This document shows, in pieces, positions 46,401 through 58,167 of a stretch of DNA of 64,000 nucleotides (position 1 is the stretch's first letter; every line of letters starts with the position of its first letter). Source of the DNA: Dactylellina haptotyla (Eukaryota > Ascomycota > Orbiliomycetes > Orbiliales > Orbiliaceae); contig CM062380.1 of assembly GCA_031310005.1 (NCBI GenBank), positions 868,001 through 932,000 on the forward strand. The letters are read 5' to 3'. The translations under genes and the position numbers were made by a program. The notes beneath the pieces are model-generated. The model saw only the letters and a program-made list of their open reading frames with translations. It was not told the DNA's origin and did not search any database.

Positions 46401-48005
46401 CGGAGACGAGCTGTCCGTTACTCAAGAGAGCTGGAAGGGAAGCTTGAGGGAGATAGGGCGTAAAGAGGGTCTTTCGCTGTTGTTGCTGGGCAGCCATAGG
46501 ATTAGGTTGTCCTCCCATTCCAACCATAGCAAGATTATGCTGACTGATGAGGCCCTGGGCGGCAGCTTGTTGTAATTGAATCTGATTCAGCTGCTGCTGC
46601 TGAAGCAACAAAGGCTGACCGACTGGATTAAACATTAATTGGGGAGCACCTGGCATAACACCCATAGGTTGACCCGGGAACTGGAACTGGCCCATGCCCC
46701 CCATGCTACTGACAGATCCGCTGCCAACCGAGGCGCGGCTGCGGTGTCCTGGAGTGAACGTATTAGGGAGCGATTGCTGTTGTTGTTGAGTATTTTCCTG
46801 AGGGTTGGGGTTGGCTTGCTGGCGCCAGTTGCCTTCAAAGTTGCGAGAGGGTGTACGCCCGTGTCCGCCACCATGTCCGCCACCGTACCCGGCATTGCTA
46901 CTGCGTCTCTCACGCGTTGGAGGATTATCGGATGAGCCACCGCTTGGAGGTGCATTTTCGTTACTGCTAGCCTGAGCGGGGGGGAACTGGAATCCACCCA
47001 TTCTACCACCGCTGATTGAGCCTTTGTTTCCACCAACGGCCATGCTCTGGCTGCGGCCATGTCCGCTGAGTCGAGAACGGGTAGGGAGACCACCACTAAC
47101 GTTTCCAGAGGTAGATGCAAGCGTAGGAGTTACCGTGGCGGGTGATTCGCTTTCTTTAGCGGTAGATACACCACCTTCAGCAGGAGTGCTTGTGTCTGGG
47201 GTAGCAGAACCGCCGGCAGACTTGTCACCACCTGGGAATGGGAAAGTACCACTTTGCGTGGCTGATCCACCAGCTGCTGGGCTATTGCCTCCTTTACGAG
47301 CGAGTTGGGCAAGCTCCGCCGCCTTCTTGGCTTCAGGAAGAGCGAGGGAGTGACGTCGTTGATGCCCGCCGCCGCTGCCACCGGACCGGCGGGGAAGTGT
47401 TCCACCACCCTCAGTTCTACCAGTCGAATTGGAATGGCTCAAACCAGGCATGGAAAATTCACCAAAGTTAGATGCCCCGGAAGAAGGCGCAGGGGGAGGC
47501 TGGTGGTTTGACGCGATGCTGGATTGTCTGCGGTTCCCAGCAGGCTGGGTTGGAACCCCAGTGGGGAGACCTTGCGGTTGGGGAGGGGGGAATTGGAAAG
47601 TTGGGCCTTGGCCGAGATTCTGGCTCTGAGCAAAGGCGTATGCCTGTTGCTGCTGAGCTTGAGCATGCTGATTAAGATACTGCTGTTGAGCGAGAATCTG
47701 CTGCTGTTGAGCCTGGAGAAGCTCAATCTGTTGCTGGATAGCAAGTTGCTCGACCGTAGGCAACTGGCCAGCTTGGATGCCGAGCTGGAGCTGCTGAGCT
47801 AGATATCACCACACCAAGTCAGCCTCGATTCATCTATCGGCAGATGTGTTGTTGACGTGCACAACGTCTCCACTTCTTCTTATATCAACGCAAAGAGAAA
47901 GGAGGCTGTCATACCCATGAACGGTGTCATCTCGGATGGCGTTCTCCTGTGCCCAATGTGCAGTCGGCGTCCTCCTGGACCGATTGGATGGTTTGATGGA
48001 TCCAT
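43429..48005 (-). CDS. SSD1: Ssd1-type RNA-binding translational regulator, 1425 aa
   Basis: Five exons: 47915-48005, 45935-47798, 44624-45878, 43537-44561 and 43429-43471. Ssd1 binds mRNAs for wall proteins and represses their translation under control of the NDR kinase Cbk1. The N-terminus has the conserved LHIGHRRTPSEMTPFM, then a Gln-rich low-complexity region. Four HxRxxS sites (about residues 19, 176, 277, 343) and four FxFP docking-like motifs (about 98, 216, 300, 402) are visible. Cold-shock-like and RNB-like domains follow (SGIMRVNKKNRSDAYVA; DPSGSEDLEDAIHI; HFNSPIRRYADIMIHRQLDA). The RNB fold of Ssd1 is known to be inactive. Intron 3 (44562-44623) begins with GC, as AAG|GCATGT. Intron 4 leads to a 43-base last exon ending in the family's CLTxRxxNPYA motif. 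The 5' leader is probably long. Confidence 0.93.
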
Positions 48006-51000
48006 TTTGTTCGTTTAACGGTAATTAAAGGAACGTTCAGAATCGAAGTTAGGAGGGCAAGGACCGAAAGGTATCTCGAGAGATTTGATGATTGTTTTTT
48101 TATTTATTTTTTTCTGTATTTTCGATTTTAGGGACTGTAAACGTTCTATGACGCGATATCAGGGCATAACGTTAGCGAACCAAGCGCTTGGAATGAAACA
48201 CGGGGTTCGGTGGGCATCCTGAAGGATTGAAATGCAAAAGCAAGATAAGGGAAGACAACAGAGGTGAACAGATCGAACACCCCAGGGGCAGAGTTAACAT
48301 TCTTTCAGAATGGAACATAGAATGCGGAGAATGGGTCGACCGATACGAACCAAAACGAGTTGTGTAGAAAGAATGCCAGCACACCCGGAAAAGACGAGAT
48401 TGCCGAATGACCGAATGAGGGGTAAAGACTTACCAGGCTAACTGCGCTGAATGGAAGAACAGACGAATTGCTTGCTAAATGATCGCTAGCAAAGCTTTTC
48501 AAATAGACTGAGGATGTTTCGGCAGATTGACTTTAACGTTCGGAATCGAAAGTGGTGCGTAAATGATCATATACGCGTCGTCAATGAAGATTTTGCTCGG
48601 GAATGTGGTGAAGACCACTGCGGATGAAAGATGAAGTGAGCAAATGTTTGAGATGAAGGTCGAGATCGAGGATTAAGGAAGGTTCCGAGTGGAGAGAGAA
48701 GGGAGGGAGGAAGGAAGGAATGGTTGCGGGAGGCAAAAAAGAGGGGTTATGGGAGCGATGCAGGGAAGGAAGGGATGGAGAACCAGGGCAAGCAAGCGTT
48801 GACCGTAGGTTTCCTGCAAGACGTCAACTCGACCAAGAAGCTTTGCTCGCCGTGGGGGAGGGGGGGCTAACACGCAAGTAGGAGTAGCCGAGAACAGTAG
48901 CTCGGAGTTGAGCAGGAGGGCCGTCTGCGGAGCGGCTTATAAACGGGACCTGTCAAGGGGCGGCTGGAGGAGTATTAAAAAGAGAGCTTACCTTTGGGAA
49001 TTGGATCACACCAGCGTCAAGAAAGTGTAGAAACGTCCAAAAAACAAAATGATGAAGGAAAAGGAAAAGAAGACAGATATATTACCAAAAACCAACGGCT
49101 GGTAGAACAAGTCGTCTGCTTGGTAGAAAGAGGCACAAGCAGAAAAATCAGAGGCGAGAATTGCGGGGTTTCAGAGGCTATGCCGAAGCGAGCACAGAAG
49201 TGAGAAAGTTTCGTCCGTGGAAGAGTGGCGGTAAACTGCGAGCACGAACAGGGGGGAGATCAGTGCCCAGACCTTTGGCATTCTTCATGCACACAGATAT
49301 CAAAAGGAAAGCTCGAAGCTTGATAGGATCTTGATATGATACGCGCTTGAAAATAAAAGTGAATCCAGTGAATACATCAAAGTCGGGATCAAAAAGATAC
49401 CTTTCTTCCGTAAATTCACTGTCCGAAGACAATAACATGCGCTCGCTGCTTGCAGTACGTGTTGGTTGGGGGCATTGGCAGGATACGTACCCAAAAAACC
49501 AATGACGTGAAGTTTGTCCAAAACTCGGGCGGTGTATCCCAGAGAAGAGAGAGCACCCAAGACAGGTGAGTTACAACTGATATGAAGCTTGGACGAGAGA
49601 CGAGGGAGTTCTGCTCGATCAGGCAAGTTGAGCCCGACCTCACGGTGCCGTCGTCGCGCTGGGACCAATCGCGAAGTGCTTATGCAAGATGCCAGAAATA
49701 GCTTTTCTAGCTAGCGTGAAGGTTTCTGCGTAGTTTCGCAGGGGTACAAGGAAACGAGCAATAAGAACAGCTGTTTTGGGATACGATCGTGAACAATGGC
49801 TCAAGTTAATCGAGAGACGAGTGGTAATGATACTGGGACGGGGTAGAGATAGATGGGGGTTGAGTGGGCGGAGTGAAGTGAAGGGGAAGGGAGATGGAGA
49901 TGTCTCGAGGAAGGAGAGGTCGAGAGAGAGAAGAAAGCCTGCGCTGGCGATATATGCACGGATATCCGCATATATGGCGACGTGCCGGTGTTGAAGATCT
50001 GCCATGCGTGTCGACACACCGGCAGATCACAGCGTTGGGCCTGCTTCGACGGTTTGCATGGTGTCCACGACGGCGGCCGCGAACGTGGCGGGTTCCATAC
50101 CGGCCTACCTGGCCAACTCCAGTGGCCTCTCTGGCCGACCCAATTGCTTGCTCGGAGGTGGACCGGATACGCGCATTCAAGTTCTCACGATACATGTATA
50201 CATTTACATATACAATACATTCCATTGTCTGCGACAGGTGGTCGATACCAAGCCAAGCCCGCTGCAACAGGTAATGCGTTGACGTATTCAGATTTGGTCC
50301 TTGCCTGGACGCCAATTCCGATTTTTAAGAAGCTCTGGATTCCGGCCCCACTTCAAGCCGGTTAGAGGTGAAACATATTAGCACTGCTAAGCACCGATTT
50401 GTTACATTGCGTCGTCACCCATTATGGTTTAGAGATGTGGGCGATTTCCGGGCTTTAGTCTTACGGACTGTCTGTTTAGGTCAAACGACCCGAAGATAAG
50501 GATCTTTCGGACGGCTAGTAAACTCCTCCGGAATATTAATACGCGCAAGCTTATGAATAATAAGTGCTTGCACCGCTCTGTTACGCTTAGGATCAACGCA
50601 AGCTTCCGTCAAAGAATGAAGAATCCGGACCAAAGATTAAGTTCTCGGTGAATGATTGAAGCATTGGCCGTAATCGCATCTGGCCTCAGAGCTTATAATT
50701 ATCAAAGCCTCTCTACCGTAACTACCTAGTCTCAGATTTGACGATTATTATTACTATAGGTTTTTGTAGTATTAAACCCCCAAGATCCCGAGGAAGCTTA
50801 AGCCTTCCGCTGAGCAACCCGCCAGAGCCTGCTGGGATTTGTATTTAAAATATTCACATCATAGTGGGCTGCAGACTTCATCTTCACGTTCAACCTACGG
50901 TGCGTGTTAGAAGACAATAAGGAAGATACTTTCTAGCTATATGTAAAGACTATTGTATGGCGGTGTTGTAAAGGTGAATTAATTAGTGTAACCGTGTTCT

Positions 51001-51656
51001 GAGAGTATCTTGCTCTAGCCACATCTTGCACAGCCACAGTGACCCGGTTTTTGGCCAGGAACCTCACAACAAAGAGTAGATTCTTCTGTAAGCTCTGCTT
51101 CTCCACATCGCACTCTCTCGTGAACGGGAGCAGATTTGATCGTCCATCCTCATTTCCAGCGATCGAGCCTCCCCGATTTTATCAGGCGCCACAGCGCACA
51201 GGCCTGCTTTGGTTTGCGCCTGCCCAACTCCTCCCTCAAACCAAACCTCTCAGCCTCTCGCTTAGATCGAAGCCTGTGCGGCCTGTCCAATCAGAACCCG
51301 CCTGCGAGGGCAATCCGAGGCAGTTCTTAAGAGTCAAAGCCTCAGGCATGCCTTAGGACTAAACTACATACGGAACGTCAGTAAGCCTGGGAGTCAGGCT
51401 TGGGCCTGGGATTCCCAAAGGTCGCTTCACGTTCGACATAAAGGAGCCTGAGTCACCGCCGACCTCAGGAGCGACCTTTAAGATTTCTCTTTCTTTCCTC
51501 TCCTCAAAGTAAAAAAAATCAAACTTCAACCTCCAAGCTTACGATCGCAAAGCGCATACCCAATTTCTGCAATCTACCCTATTGATGCCGCAGCGTCTTT
51601 ATGACTAGCCAAGCACAACAACCCACCCTGCCCAAGAAATTCCGCCAGCCTCATCA
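48006..51656. other. SSD1 promoter/leader and long intergenic stretch
   Basis: The left part (48.0-50.3 kb) is probably the SSD1 leader and promoter, with purine-rich runs (GGAAGG units near 48.7 kb) and many overlapping unsupported frames. From 50.35 to 51.0 kb the sequence is AT-rich with no coherent frame. A pyrimidine-rich stretch just before 51.6 kb looks like the leader of a downstream transcript. Confidence 0.4.
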
Positions 51657-51926
51657 ATGAATTTGATCTTGTCAACACGATTCTTACTCGTTGATATCCC
51701 CCCATCCAATCCAACCCACCAGTCAACATTGCCTCACAGCCCTTGGCTCGAGGACCAGGAGTACTATCCAGACGGGTCGTACGACCACTCTGCTTGCGCA
51801 GAGGGGCCTCAACCTCAATTGAAAGACCACCTCACGCCCATTGACGATTGTCACGAGTGCTGTAGTTGCAATCCGCAAGACAAATCCGTCGCCAAAAGGC
51901 TGTGGCAGATACCTCTACTCCACTAG
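51657..51926 (+). CDS. Possible small protein, 89 aa
   Basis: The ATG at 51657 starts MNLILSTRFLLVDIPPSNPT, then Pro/Gln/Asp-rich sequence and a cysteine cluster (DCHECCSCNPQDKS) near the end. Two short upstream ATG frames (51584 and 51601, 7 and 19 codons) precede it. The first 15 residues are moderately hydrophobic but not a convincing signal. The composition is coding-like but I recognise no family. The frame may instead belong to a spliced transcript. Confidence 0.3.
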   Translation: MNLILSTRFLLVDIPPSNPTHQSTLPHSPWLEDQEYYPDGSYDHSACAEGPQPQLKDHLTPIDDCHECCSCNPQDKSVAKRLWQIPLLH

Positions 51927-52149
51927 ATTTGTCTTCGATATTTTGAGTTTTTAGTTCTTCCCCCGTTAAAAAAAAATAAAAGAAGAAAAAAGAAGAAACT
52001 GTAAAAAAAGAAGTGATTTTATTGGAACTGTTAGCTTTAGGGTCATTATTTTTAAAGTACCCTCGACAGATTCCAGATTTTCGTTTATTCGTTTCGTTTC
52101 AATCCCCATTGTTTCCTTTCAATCACCTTTGATTTTGTTTATTTTTACC

Positions 52150-53897
52150 ATGTTTGACACCTACGATCACGAGTCCCCGATGTGGGAGTGGGAGCAAAGG
52201 GAGGTTTCCCAATTGATGGACAAGAGTATTCATGTTCATTCCCACACCTTTGTAGAGGGAAGCCGACAGCCCATGTCCAATCGGTTACCCGAGAGAGCTG
52301 TCTCGGACTCTGGGGCCACTTCCGCTCGCTTTTTGAGATTCTTTGGTGAATGTGCGAAAAGCACAAAGGAAAAAGAAAAACAATCTATCGTTGATGGTGG
52401 TGGAAATACGGCAGACTGTCTCGCACTCTGGGCGAAACGGACAGCCGTAGAGCCATTAACTAAATGGTACCCTGCCATCGATGGATATGATATCAAAAAC
52501 AAAAAACTAGGGACAACCTCTGGTTTCGCCGAGGAAAGAAGAGAGGGCCGTCCGATGTTGGTGGATACACTATTGCCGCACTTCGCGCAGGCAATAACGC
52601 GAGCCCTAGTTGAAGACGTTGGATCAACTTTGAACGATAGCGATCAAGAGTTGGACCAAATAAGAACTTCGGATACTATTGACAATATCAAGGCTAAGAT
52701 TCAGGACAGAGACAAAACGGATGTGCGTATCCTGATACGCACGACCGTTGGAGATATGGAAGACTGCAATGGCAGTTGTCTCCAAATACCCCAAGTGGGG
52801 CTTGGACGACAACCAAATCCATTGGATGCCGGCCTTTTGGCCGGCAATCATACAGAGCGGAAACCGAGCAATGATTTCGGGCCATATCGGCCAAATTTAC
52901 AAGAGCTCAAGACTCATATCCTCCAGAATCACCTACAAGAGCAACCAAGTTTCCCTGAGCTCGTGTTCTCCGCTCTGGGAATTCCATTAACAGATATTTC
53001 AATTGCCAACGACTACATCGCTAACTTGCGAGACTATTTGATCATCTCCACCTTCTGGTTGGTCACGGGTGCGTATTGGTACTTGGCGGTCAAGTGGCCT
53101 ATTGTACTCCGTCCATATCTGAAGACATCCCCGAGAGTTATCCATCTCATAAGGCAGACTATTGAGCTTCTCAAGATCGGGATTCTTATCGCAATTGTCC
53201 TAGGGCACCTAGATATCGCTCTTGGATTGAACTACTTACCGATAGTTTTAGGACCCGTGTTGAGCATATTCTCTTCCGCATATATTGTCACAGAAGTACT
53301 TGGTTCCAGCCGATTTTACAATATTTATTCCAGGGGGGAAATTATTACATCAAGTAAGGAAAATTACCATTTACGGCTGATTTTATTACAGAAGACTAAC
53401 GTTCAATAGAAGAAGGTTATCAAAGCGTACTATACAAACATTCGAGCAATTACAAAAATCTAGTTTCGTAAGTAGTTGTCAATCGGTTCTGGTTGAGATA
53501 TTGGTACAATCATATGCTAACAATGTCGAGAAATCACAGTCATCTCATCAAGGGGCGTGGAACGAAATCCCTGGTTCTCCCGGCTCGACTTTCGAATATT
53601 ATCTGTAAGGACACGGGAACTCACGATTCTGAGTTGAATCAATTCGCTGACATCGGGCAAGACTACCGGGAGCTGCCGAGCCAATTCTCGAACCCACTGC
53701 TCAACCTGAACCAGTTATCCCAGCTCACATCCAGACGAGAGTCTCGTACCGACGTTGAAGATACGAAAATTTTCTGTCATTGGAATATCGACACAACCAC
53801 CACCACCTTTACCGACAAGTTTAGCCATTTTTCAAGGTACGTACGCCTCAGAGTCGACATATTGGGAGATCCTATCTCTGACGTTCATTCTACCTAG
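52150..53897 (+). CDS. Three-exon membrane protein of unknown function, 539 aa
   Basis: Exons 52150-53353, 53410-53467 and 53540-53897. The ATG at 52150 (ACCATGTTTGAC) is preferred over the TTG further upstream. Intron 1 has a GTAAGG donor and a GACTAACG branch; intron 2 has GTAAGT, TGCTAACA and CACAG. Both are strong and keep the frame open. The N-terminal 290 residues are polar and charged. Three hydrophobic segments follow: LIISTFWLVTGAYWYLAVKW, IELLKIGILIAIVLGHLDIA and YLPIVLGPVLSIFSSAYIV (about residues 300-390). The C-terminal 140 residues are polar. A GTACGT near 53837 could be another donor leading into the zinc-finger frame downstream, but I prefer two genes. No family is recognised. 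Confidence 0.55.
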
Positions 53898-54089
53898 CTC
53901 CCTCACTTGTCTCGTTTTCCACGAGTGGCCAGACATAGCTGCCTCATGGAATACTTCGAGCCCCAATTCTTGCAGTCTAATTTTGCAGAAGATCGACTTG
54001 ACATCGCCACCATTGCAAAAGACTCCAGCAAAAGAAACGACAAAGAACACACCACAAGAAGCCTCGTGCAAACCCTCTCTTCCCTCAAC

Positions 54090-55091
54090 ATGGAGGCCCA
54101 TATTGACTATTCCCAAATGGAATTTGGAAACGACCTTTTCGAATATAACACACTACTTGATCAAACCATGTCTCAAAGCGACTGGCAAAGCGCCACCTCT
54201 TCAAATCTCGACTACCTTCAACTTCTAGACTTCTCGACATTTGACCAAACATTTACACAAACCCAAACCGGTTTACAAAATAGCGAAGATATCGCCGCAA
54301 GCCCAGCCTCGCAGCCACAAAACGCACCCAGCAGCCCTAAACGCACTTCTAAACGCGCACACCCCGCCCGAACACAGAAAAGCATGCTATTCCTCAACAA
54401 GGAAACGGGACTGCTGTCGCCGAACCTCACGTCGACGACCCAGTCCCCAGCGGTAAGGTCCTCGCTACCTTCGCCACACACAACGGAATCCCGCTCCCCT
54501 TCCCCTTCCCCACGGGATCTTCTGCAGCAAGACACCCGTTCGTCCCAATCCCACCCTTCGCCTTACGTCTGTGAGCACTGCAATTCGGCGTTCCGGTTCA
54601 GCCGCGACTACTGGCAGCACAAGGCCCAGGTTCACAACGACTTCAGATACCGCTGCCCACTCGGGTGCGGAAAGGGTTTTGCGAGAAAGGACAACCTCAA
54701 GCAGCACCACCACGAGAAGCGACACCGCCGTAGCCCCTCTCCCTCAGGTGACGATGTCGAGGAGCTTTCCCGAATAAAGAAAGTAAGGACTAGCTCCTCC
54801 ATCGCCGCTGAGTTCGAAGATGCCCTATACACCTCCCCTCGGACCTCAATCAGTGGAAGCAGTGCAAACAGCCAGCTTGGCAGTGAAGCCGCTGGTACTC
54901 CGCGAGATGCCAGTAGCGATGTTCTAGCGCACCCGGAGTACATGCGGTTACAGCGAGAATTCGAGCTGTTGAACGCCAGGTACGAGCTTCTGAGGAGGGA
55001 GGTGCATTCTCTCAGTGAAGAGAAGAGGGAGTGGCAGGCGAGGGAGTCGCTGAAACGGTATACAGGTCGCTCAGGAAGGAGCGATCTGTGA
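54090..55091 (+). CDS. C2H2 zinc-finger protein, probable transcription factor, 333 aa
   Basis: The start at ATG 54090 has the better context (AACATGG); an in-frame ATG at 53946 would add 48 residues. A Ser/Thr/Gln-rich acidic N-terminus leads to a Ser/Pro stretch. Two adjacent C2H2 fingers follow (about residues 153-205): YVCEHCNSAFRFSRDYWQHK with its second His in AQVH, and YRCPLGCGKGFARKDNLKQH with HHEKRH. A basic segment (RIKKVRTS) could be a nuclear signal. The C-terminus is a coiled-coil-like helix (LQREFELLNARYELLRREVH). Targets are unknown. It lies just downstream of the membrane-protein gene on the same strand. Confidence 0.7.
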   Translation: MEAHIDYSQMEFGNDLFEYNTLLDQTMSQSDWQSATSSNLDYLQLLDFSTFDQTFTQTQTGLQNSEDIAASPASQPQNAPSSPKRTSKRAHPARTQKSMLFLNKETGLLSPNLTSTTQSPAVRSSLPSPHTTESRSPSPSPRDLLQQDTRSSQSHPSPYVCEHCNSAFRFSRDYWQHKAQVHNDFRYRCPLGCGKGFARKDNLKQHHHEKRHRRSPSPSGDDVEELSRIKKVRTSSSIAAEFEDALYTSPRTSISGSSANSQLGSEAAGTPRDASSDVLAHPEYMRLQREFELLNARYELLRREVHSLSEEKREWQARESLKRYTGRSGRSDL

Positions 55092-55489
55092 GGTTATGTC
55101 TGTGGGGGAAGTAGGTTGAAGCTTTGACATGTTAAGAACGAGGTATGGAGATATTACATTACATTGAATTACCAAATGATTTGAAGGTGCTAACTATTCC
55201 TCACAGAACTTCATACCTAGAAAAGACCCCCCAAAAAAATCAGCATAACACAAAACCTTGAAAAATATAATTGCTAAACTTTCATCATACCATGGTCGTT
55301 TCTTATTCTACCGTAGATACTTATCATTTTAGCGTTTCTCTTTGCATAATTTTTCATATGGTTTTTCTTTAGTCGGTACCATAGTGTAACTTATTATCCA
55401 GGAGTTAATACAATTTTAGAATTACTTAAATATCTACTCAATACCAAACGTGACTGCTTATAAAAAATACTTTTAACTGTTTATGAAAG
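55092..55489. other. Short intergenic between convergent genes
   Basis: AT-rich 3' regions of the zinc-finger gene and the glycosyltransferase-like gene. Nothing else is seen. Confidence 0.4.
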
Positions 55490-57049
55490 TTACGAATCAA
55501 CAACAGCCAGTGTGAGATTCAGCGGACTCAGGTTCTTCGGTGGTACGTCATCCCCAAGCATATCGAATTTTTCAGTTACCTCCTCAGGTTCACCACAAGC
55601 ATCCCTCGGCGATTCCTCTTTCGGGCGGAGAAACTCATCTTGGCTTATATATATATCATCCTCCATTTGGCCATCCCAGATATTTTCCAACGTTTTCCCT
55701 AAACGAGTTGGTTGACACTCCAGCGTCCCCCACTTTTTCTTATACAACGCTCTCCCCGCACCCGTCATATGCCACCAAGCCCGCGAGAATGCCTGAGGAT
55801 CATACGTCCACGGCTCTTCCTTCCCCGCAACCTGTTCTCCTTGCCAGGTATTTCTCTCCACGCCAGAATTCTTATCCTTCATCATCCCCATTAGTTGACT
55901 TCGTAGGTGTCTGTACCTCCGTGAATTGGCCCTTTCATCTGGTTTACCAAAGAAGGAATCCTCCGGGTCTTCTATAGACGTTGCGAGGTCGAATATATCC
56001 CCAGCTTTGCCCTCCAATATTGGAAACCCATTAAGCCGCAACCGCTCGTAGTAGTCACAGTCACTATGATAGTAAGGAATGAACGTATCCCAGCTCCCGA
56101 CTCCGATATTAGTGTCCGTTGCCGCCCCGACATTCACAAGCGTCAACCAGTCGAAATTGTAAAACACCAGTCCCCACCGTTTACCCTCCCTGATAGCCTC
56201 TTCGGAAACCATTCTCGGAAACAACTTGACCAAGTCGAGAAGAATATTGTGATAGAACGAACGGTAAGGAGATTGAAGTTCATCACTGAGAACGGTAACA
56301 TCTTGGTGAGTCCAGTAGTAATGTGTCCAGTTCCTGTTCATCGCAGTGGCAAGCATGTAGTTTTGGAGTTGGGAAAACGAGAGTAACGTTGGAGTTCGCA
56401 GAATATTGACCCCGTAAGGCCCACGTAATCGCCTATAGTCTAAGAAGAACGGATTTCCAGATGAGAGGAGAGAACGGTAATTTGCATCCATTGTCCCCGT
56501 GTTGTCGATAACGTAGATCTGGGATCGCGGCCATCCAGCGGCTATATATGAGAGAATCGTTTGCCGGAGCATGGGGTAATTACGGGTGAATGGTACGAAG
56601 AGAGGTGTTGTAGGAAATTGCTGGACGAGGCTATGAGCTTTTCTGAGGATGTCCGAATTTTCTGGGATAGAATTATAGGACGGGACCGCAGGATGTCGTT
56701 CTCTGTTTAAAGGAGGATAGAGATAGAAGTCTTCACCCAAGGTGGTTACTGTTTGGTTATAAATTATAGGTATATGAGAAACAGAGTGCAAAAGGTGAGA
56801 TTGTCTCGATGTCAAAAAATATCCTAGCAAGACCCCAAGAATGAAAATAAGGATAGGAGACCGCGGTCGGAATATTGCTACGCGCTGGTGGGAGTTGAAA
56901 ATGTTATAATAGAGACCACGCCAGATGATATTAACCTCTAGGTTCGGTGCCTTAGTTTCTTCGACTTCTCGGTTTATTTCTGGGTCAGTGCGGCCGCGCG
57001 AACGGTAAGGATTCGACCATCCTGGCCAAGAATTAGAGCCGACGGGCAT
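55490..57049 (-). CDS. Type II membrane glycosyltransferase-like protein, 519 aa
   Basis: The frame is open to 57124 (a GTG) but the first ATG is at 57049, giving MPVGSNSWPGWSNPYRS. A single membrane span at about residues 65-81 (SPILIFILGVLLGYFLTS) follows a short cytoplasmic tail, the layout of Golgi glycosyltransferases. The lumenal part has FVPFTRNYPMLRQTILSYI, IYVIDNTGTMD, HYYWTHQDVTVLSDE, NVGAATDTN and YYHSDCDYYERLRLNGFPI, which look like the nucleotide-sugar and acceptor regions of a GT-A fold enzyme (GT2-like). I recall fungal proteins with the SDCDYYERL block annotated as putative glycosyltransferases, but the substrate is unknown. An upstream exon using the TATAG acceptor near 57125 cannot be excluded. 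Confidence 0.65.
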   Translation of the reverse strand: MPVGSNSWPGWSNPYRSRGRTDPEINREVEETKAPNLEVNIIWRGLYYNIFNSHQRVAIFRPRSPILIFILGVLLGYFLTSRQSHLLHSVSHIPIIYNQTVTTLGEDFYLYPPLNRERHPAVPSYNSIPENSDILRKAHSLVQQFPTTPLFVPFTRNYPMLRQTILSYIAAGWPRSQIYVIDNTGTMDANYRSLLSSGNPFFLDYRRLRGPYGVNILRTPTLLSFSQLQNYMLATAMNRNWTHYYWTHQDVTVLSDELQSPYRSFYHNILLDLVKLFPRMVSEEAIREGKRWGLVFYNFDWLTLVNVGAATDTNIGVGSWDTFIPYYHSDCDYYERLRLNGFPILEGKAGDIFDLATSIEDPEDSFFGKPDERANSRRYRHLRSQLMGMMKDKNSGVERNTWQGEQVAGKEEPWTYDPQAFSRAWWHMTGAGRALYKKKWGTLECQPTRLGKTLENIWDGQMEDDIYISQDEFLRPKEESPRDACGEPEEVTEKFDMLGDDVPPKNLSPLNLTLAVVDS

Positions 57050-57969
57050 GGTGAGGTCTCGGTTCGTCCAAATATAATTAAACCTGTTGTTTCGTGGAAG
57101 ATTGGAATGACCATATGAAGTCACTATAAGCCACCTAATTGCTGCTAGTGTTCTTGATATATTGGTAAACTTTCAATGTTGTTATAAAGCTTTCAGCACC
57201 TGTGCACAGCTCAGCTGATGTCAGGGCGAGCCTAGGGTAATGCGTAGGTGCGAATTTGATTATTAACCAAAAAAATGCAATGCATATGTTGATTAACATA
57301 CTCCAGCGAGATTCGGACGGACTCGCCTGAGATATATATATTATAATGAAAATTTACACTGGGCTCTCGAACTCTCCGCCTAGTTATGTGGCAGATATCT
57401 CAGCATTGATCTATTTAGTGGGGAGCGGTTGGAGTTTTGTGCCACAATTAACACATTTGTTTTGCGTTGTCTCCCATTATTGGGAGCAACAAGAATCAAG
57501 GGCTATGTCGAGATAGCCACACAAAACTGCCCATATACTTGAGTATTTGCGACAGTTGGCATGTGGTCTTTTCAAGTGTCGCATAGGGGGTTGGCAATGC
57601 GTGCTAAATTGCATCCTTCGTCAAAATTGTGGGAACTGGACACGACATATCGGCGAGAAGACTGGTCTCAGTCGACAATTCTTCACAATGCAGCTCCATT
57701 TTCGTTCAAACGTTAGAATCTCTACAGCTAAGTACCTGCATAGCTCGCAAATGCTGTGTAAGTACAGGTTTTCAAATCACGCGAGGCCCGTCCTGATGAG
57801 AATCCAGCAAACCGTGCGCGTACATACTCGGTCGTCCAACCAGCAAGAAGGATAGACGCTAAATTCCTGCTGCTTTGATTGGCTGCATTTGATGCCTGGA
57901 TTCGAACAGGGATCCGAATCTAGCCTCGAGGACGTCCACCAACAACAAGTAACAACTGGTAACAACAGC

Positions 57970-57978
57970 ATAAAAAGC
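57970..57978 (+). promoter_or_regulatory. TATA-like element, copy 1
   Basis: CATAAAAAG lies about 90 bases downstream of an ATTGGCT element. The same pair recurs in copy 2. Confidence 0.45.
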
Positions 57979-58132
57979 TCGTTCGACGTTTGAAATCGAC
58001 AAAGTTTTTCTTCTTCTCTTCTTTATTTGATTAAATAAAATAACTATTATCTTATTATAGACTTTTGATATTGGATCCCGCCGCTCGGGGTACAGGCTTC
58101 GGTCTGGGGCCCCTACTACCTTGTGGAAACCC

Positions 58133-58167
58133 AGGGCTCAGGTTCGCAGCAGTCGGAACTGAGCCCT
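58133..58167 (+). promoter_or_regulatory. Leader hairpin, copy 1
   Basis: AGGGCTCAG (58133-58141) pairs perfectly with CTGAGCCCT (58159-58167), and the stem can extend by three pairs past a bulged G. The corresponding leader of copy 2 folds likewise with a partly different left arm. It lies 25 bases before the open coding frame begins. Confidence 0.5.

Noticed and set aside
43533-48000. Many long frames opposite and beside SSD1 and the other conserved genes
   Set aside because: They are shadows of the real coding frame, created by its codon bias.
57860-57935. tRNA-like T-arm (TTCGAAT with flanking CCTG/CAGG) on the minus strand
   Set aside because: The T-stem does not pair with a seven-base loop, and no cloverleaf or A box is found upstream.
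57889-57990. 33-codon frame MPGFEQGSESSLEDVHQQQ as first exon of zinc-finger copy 1
   Set aside because: It overlaps the TATA-like element, and the matching place in copy 2 has no ATG, so it is not a conserved start.
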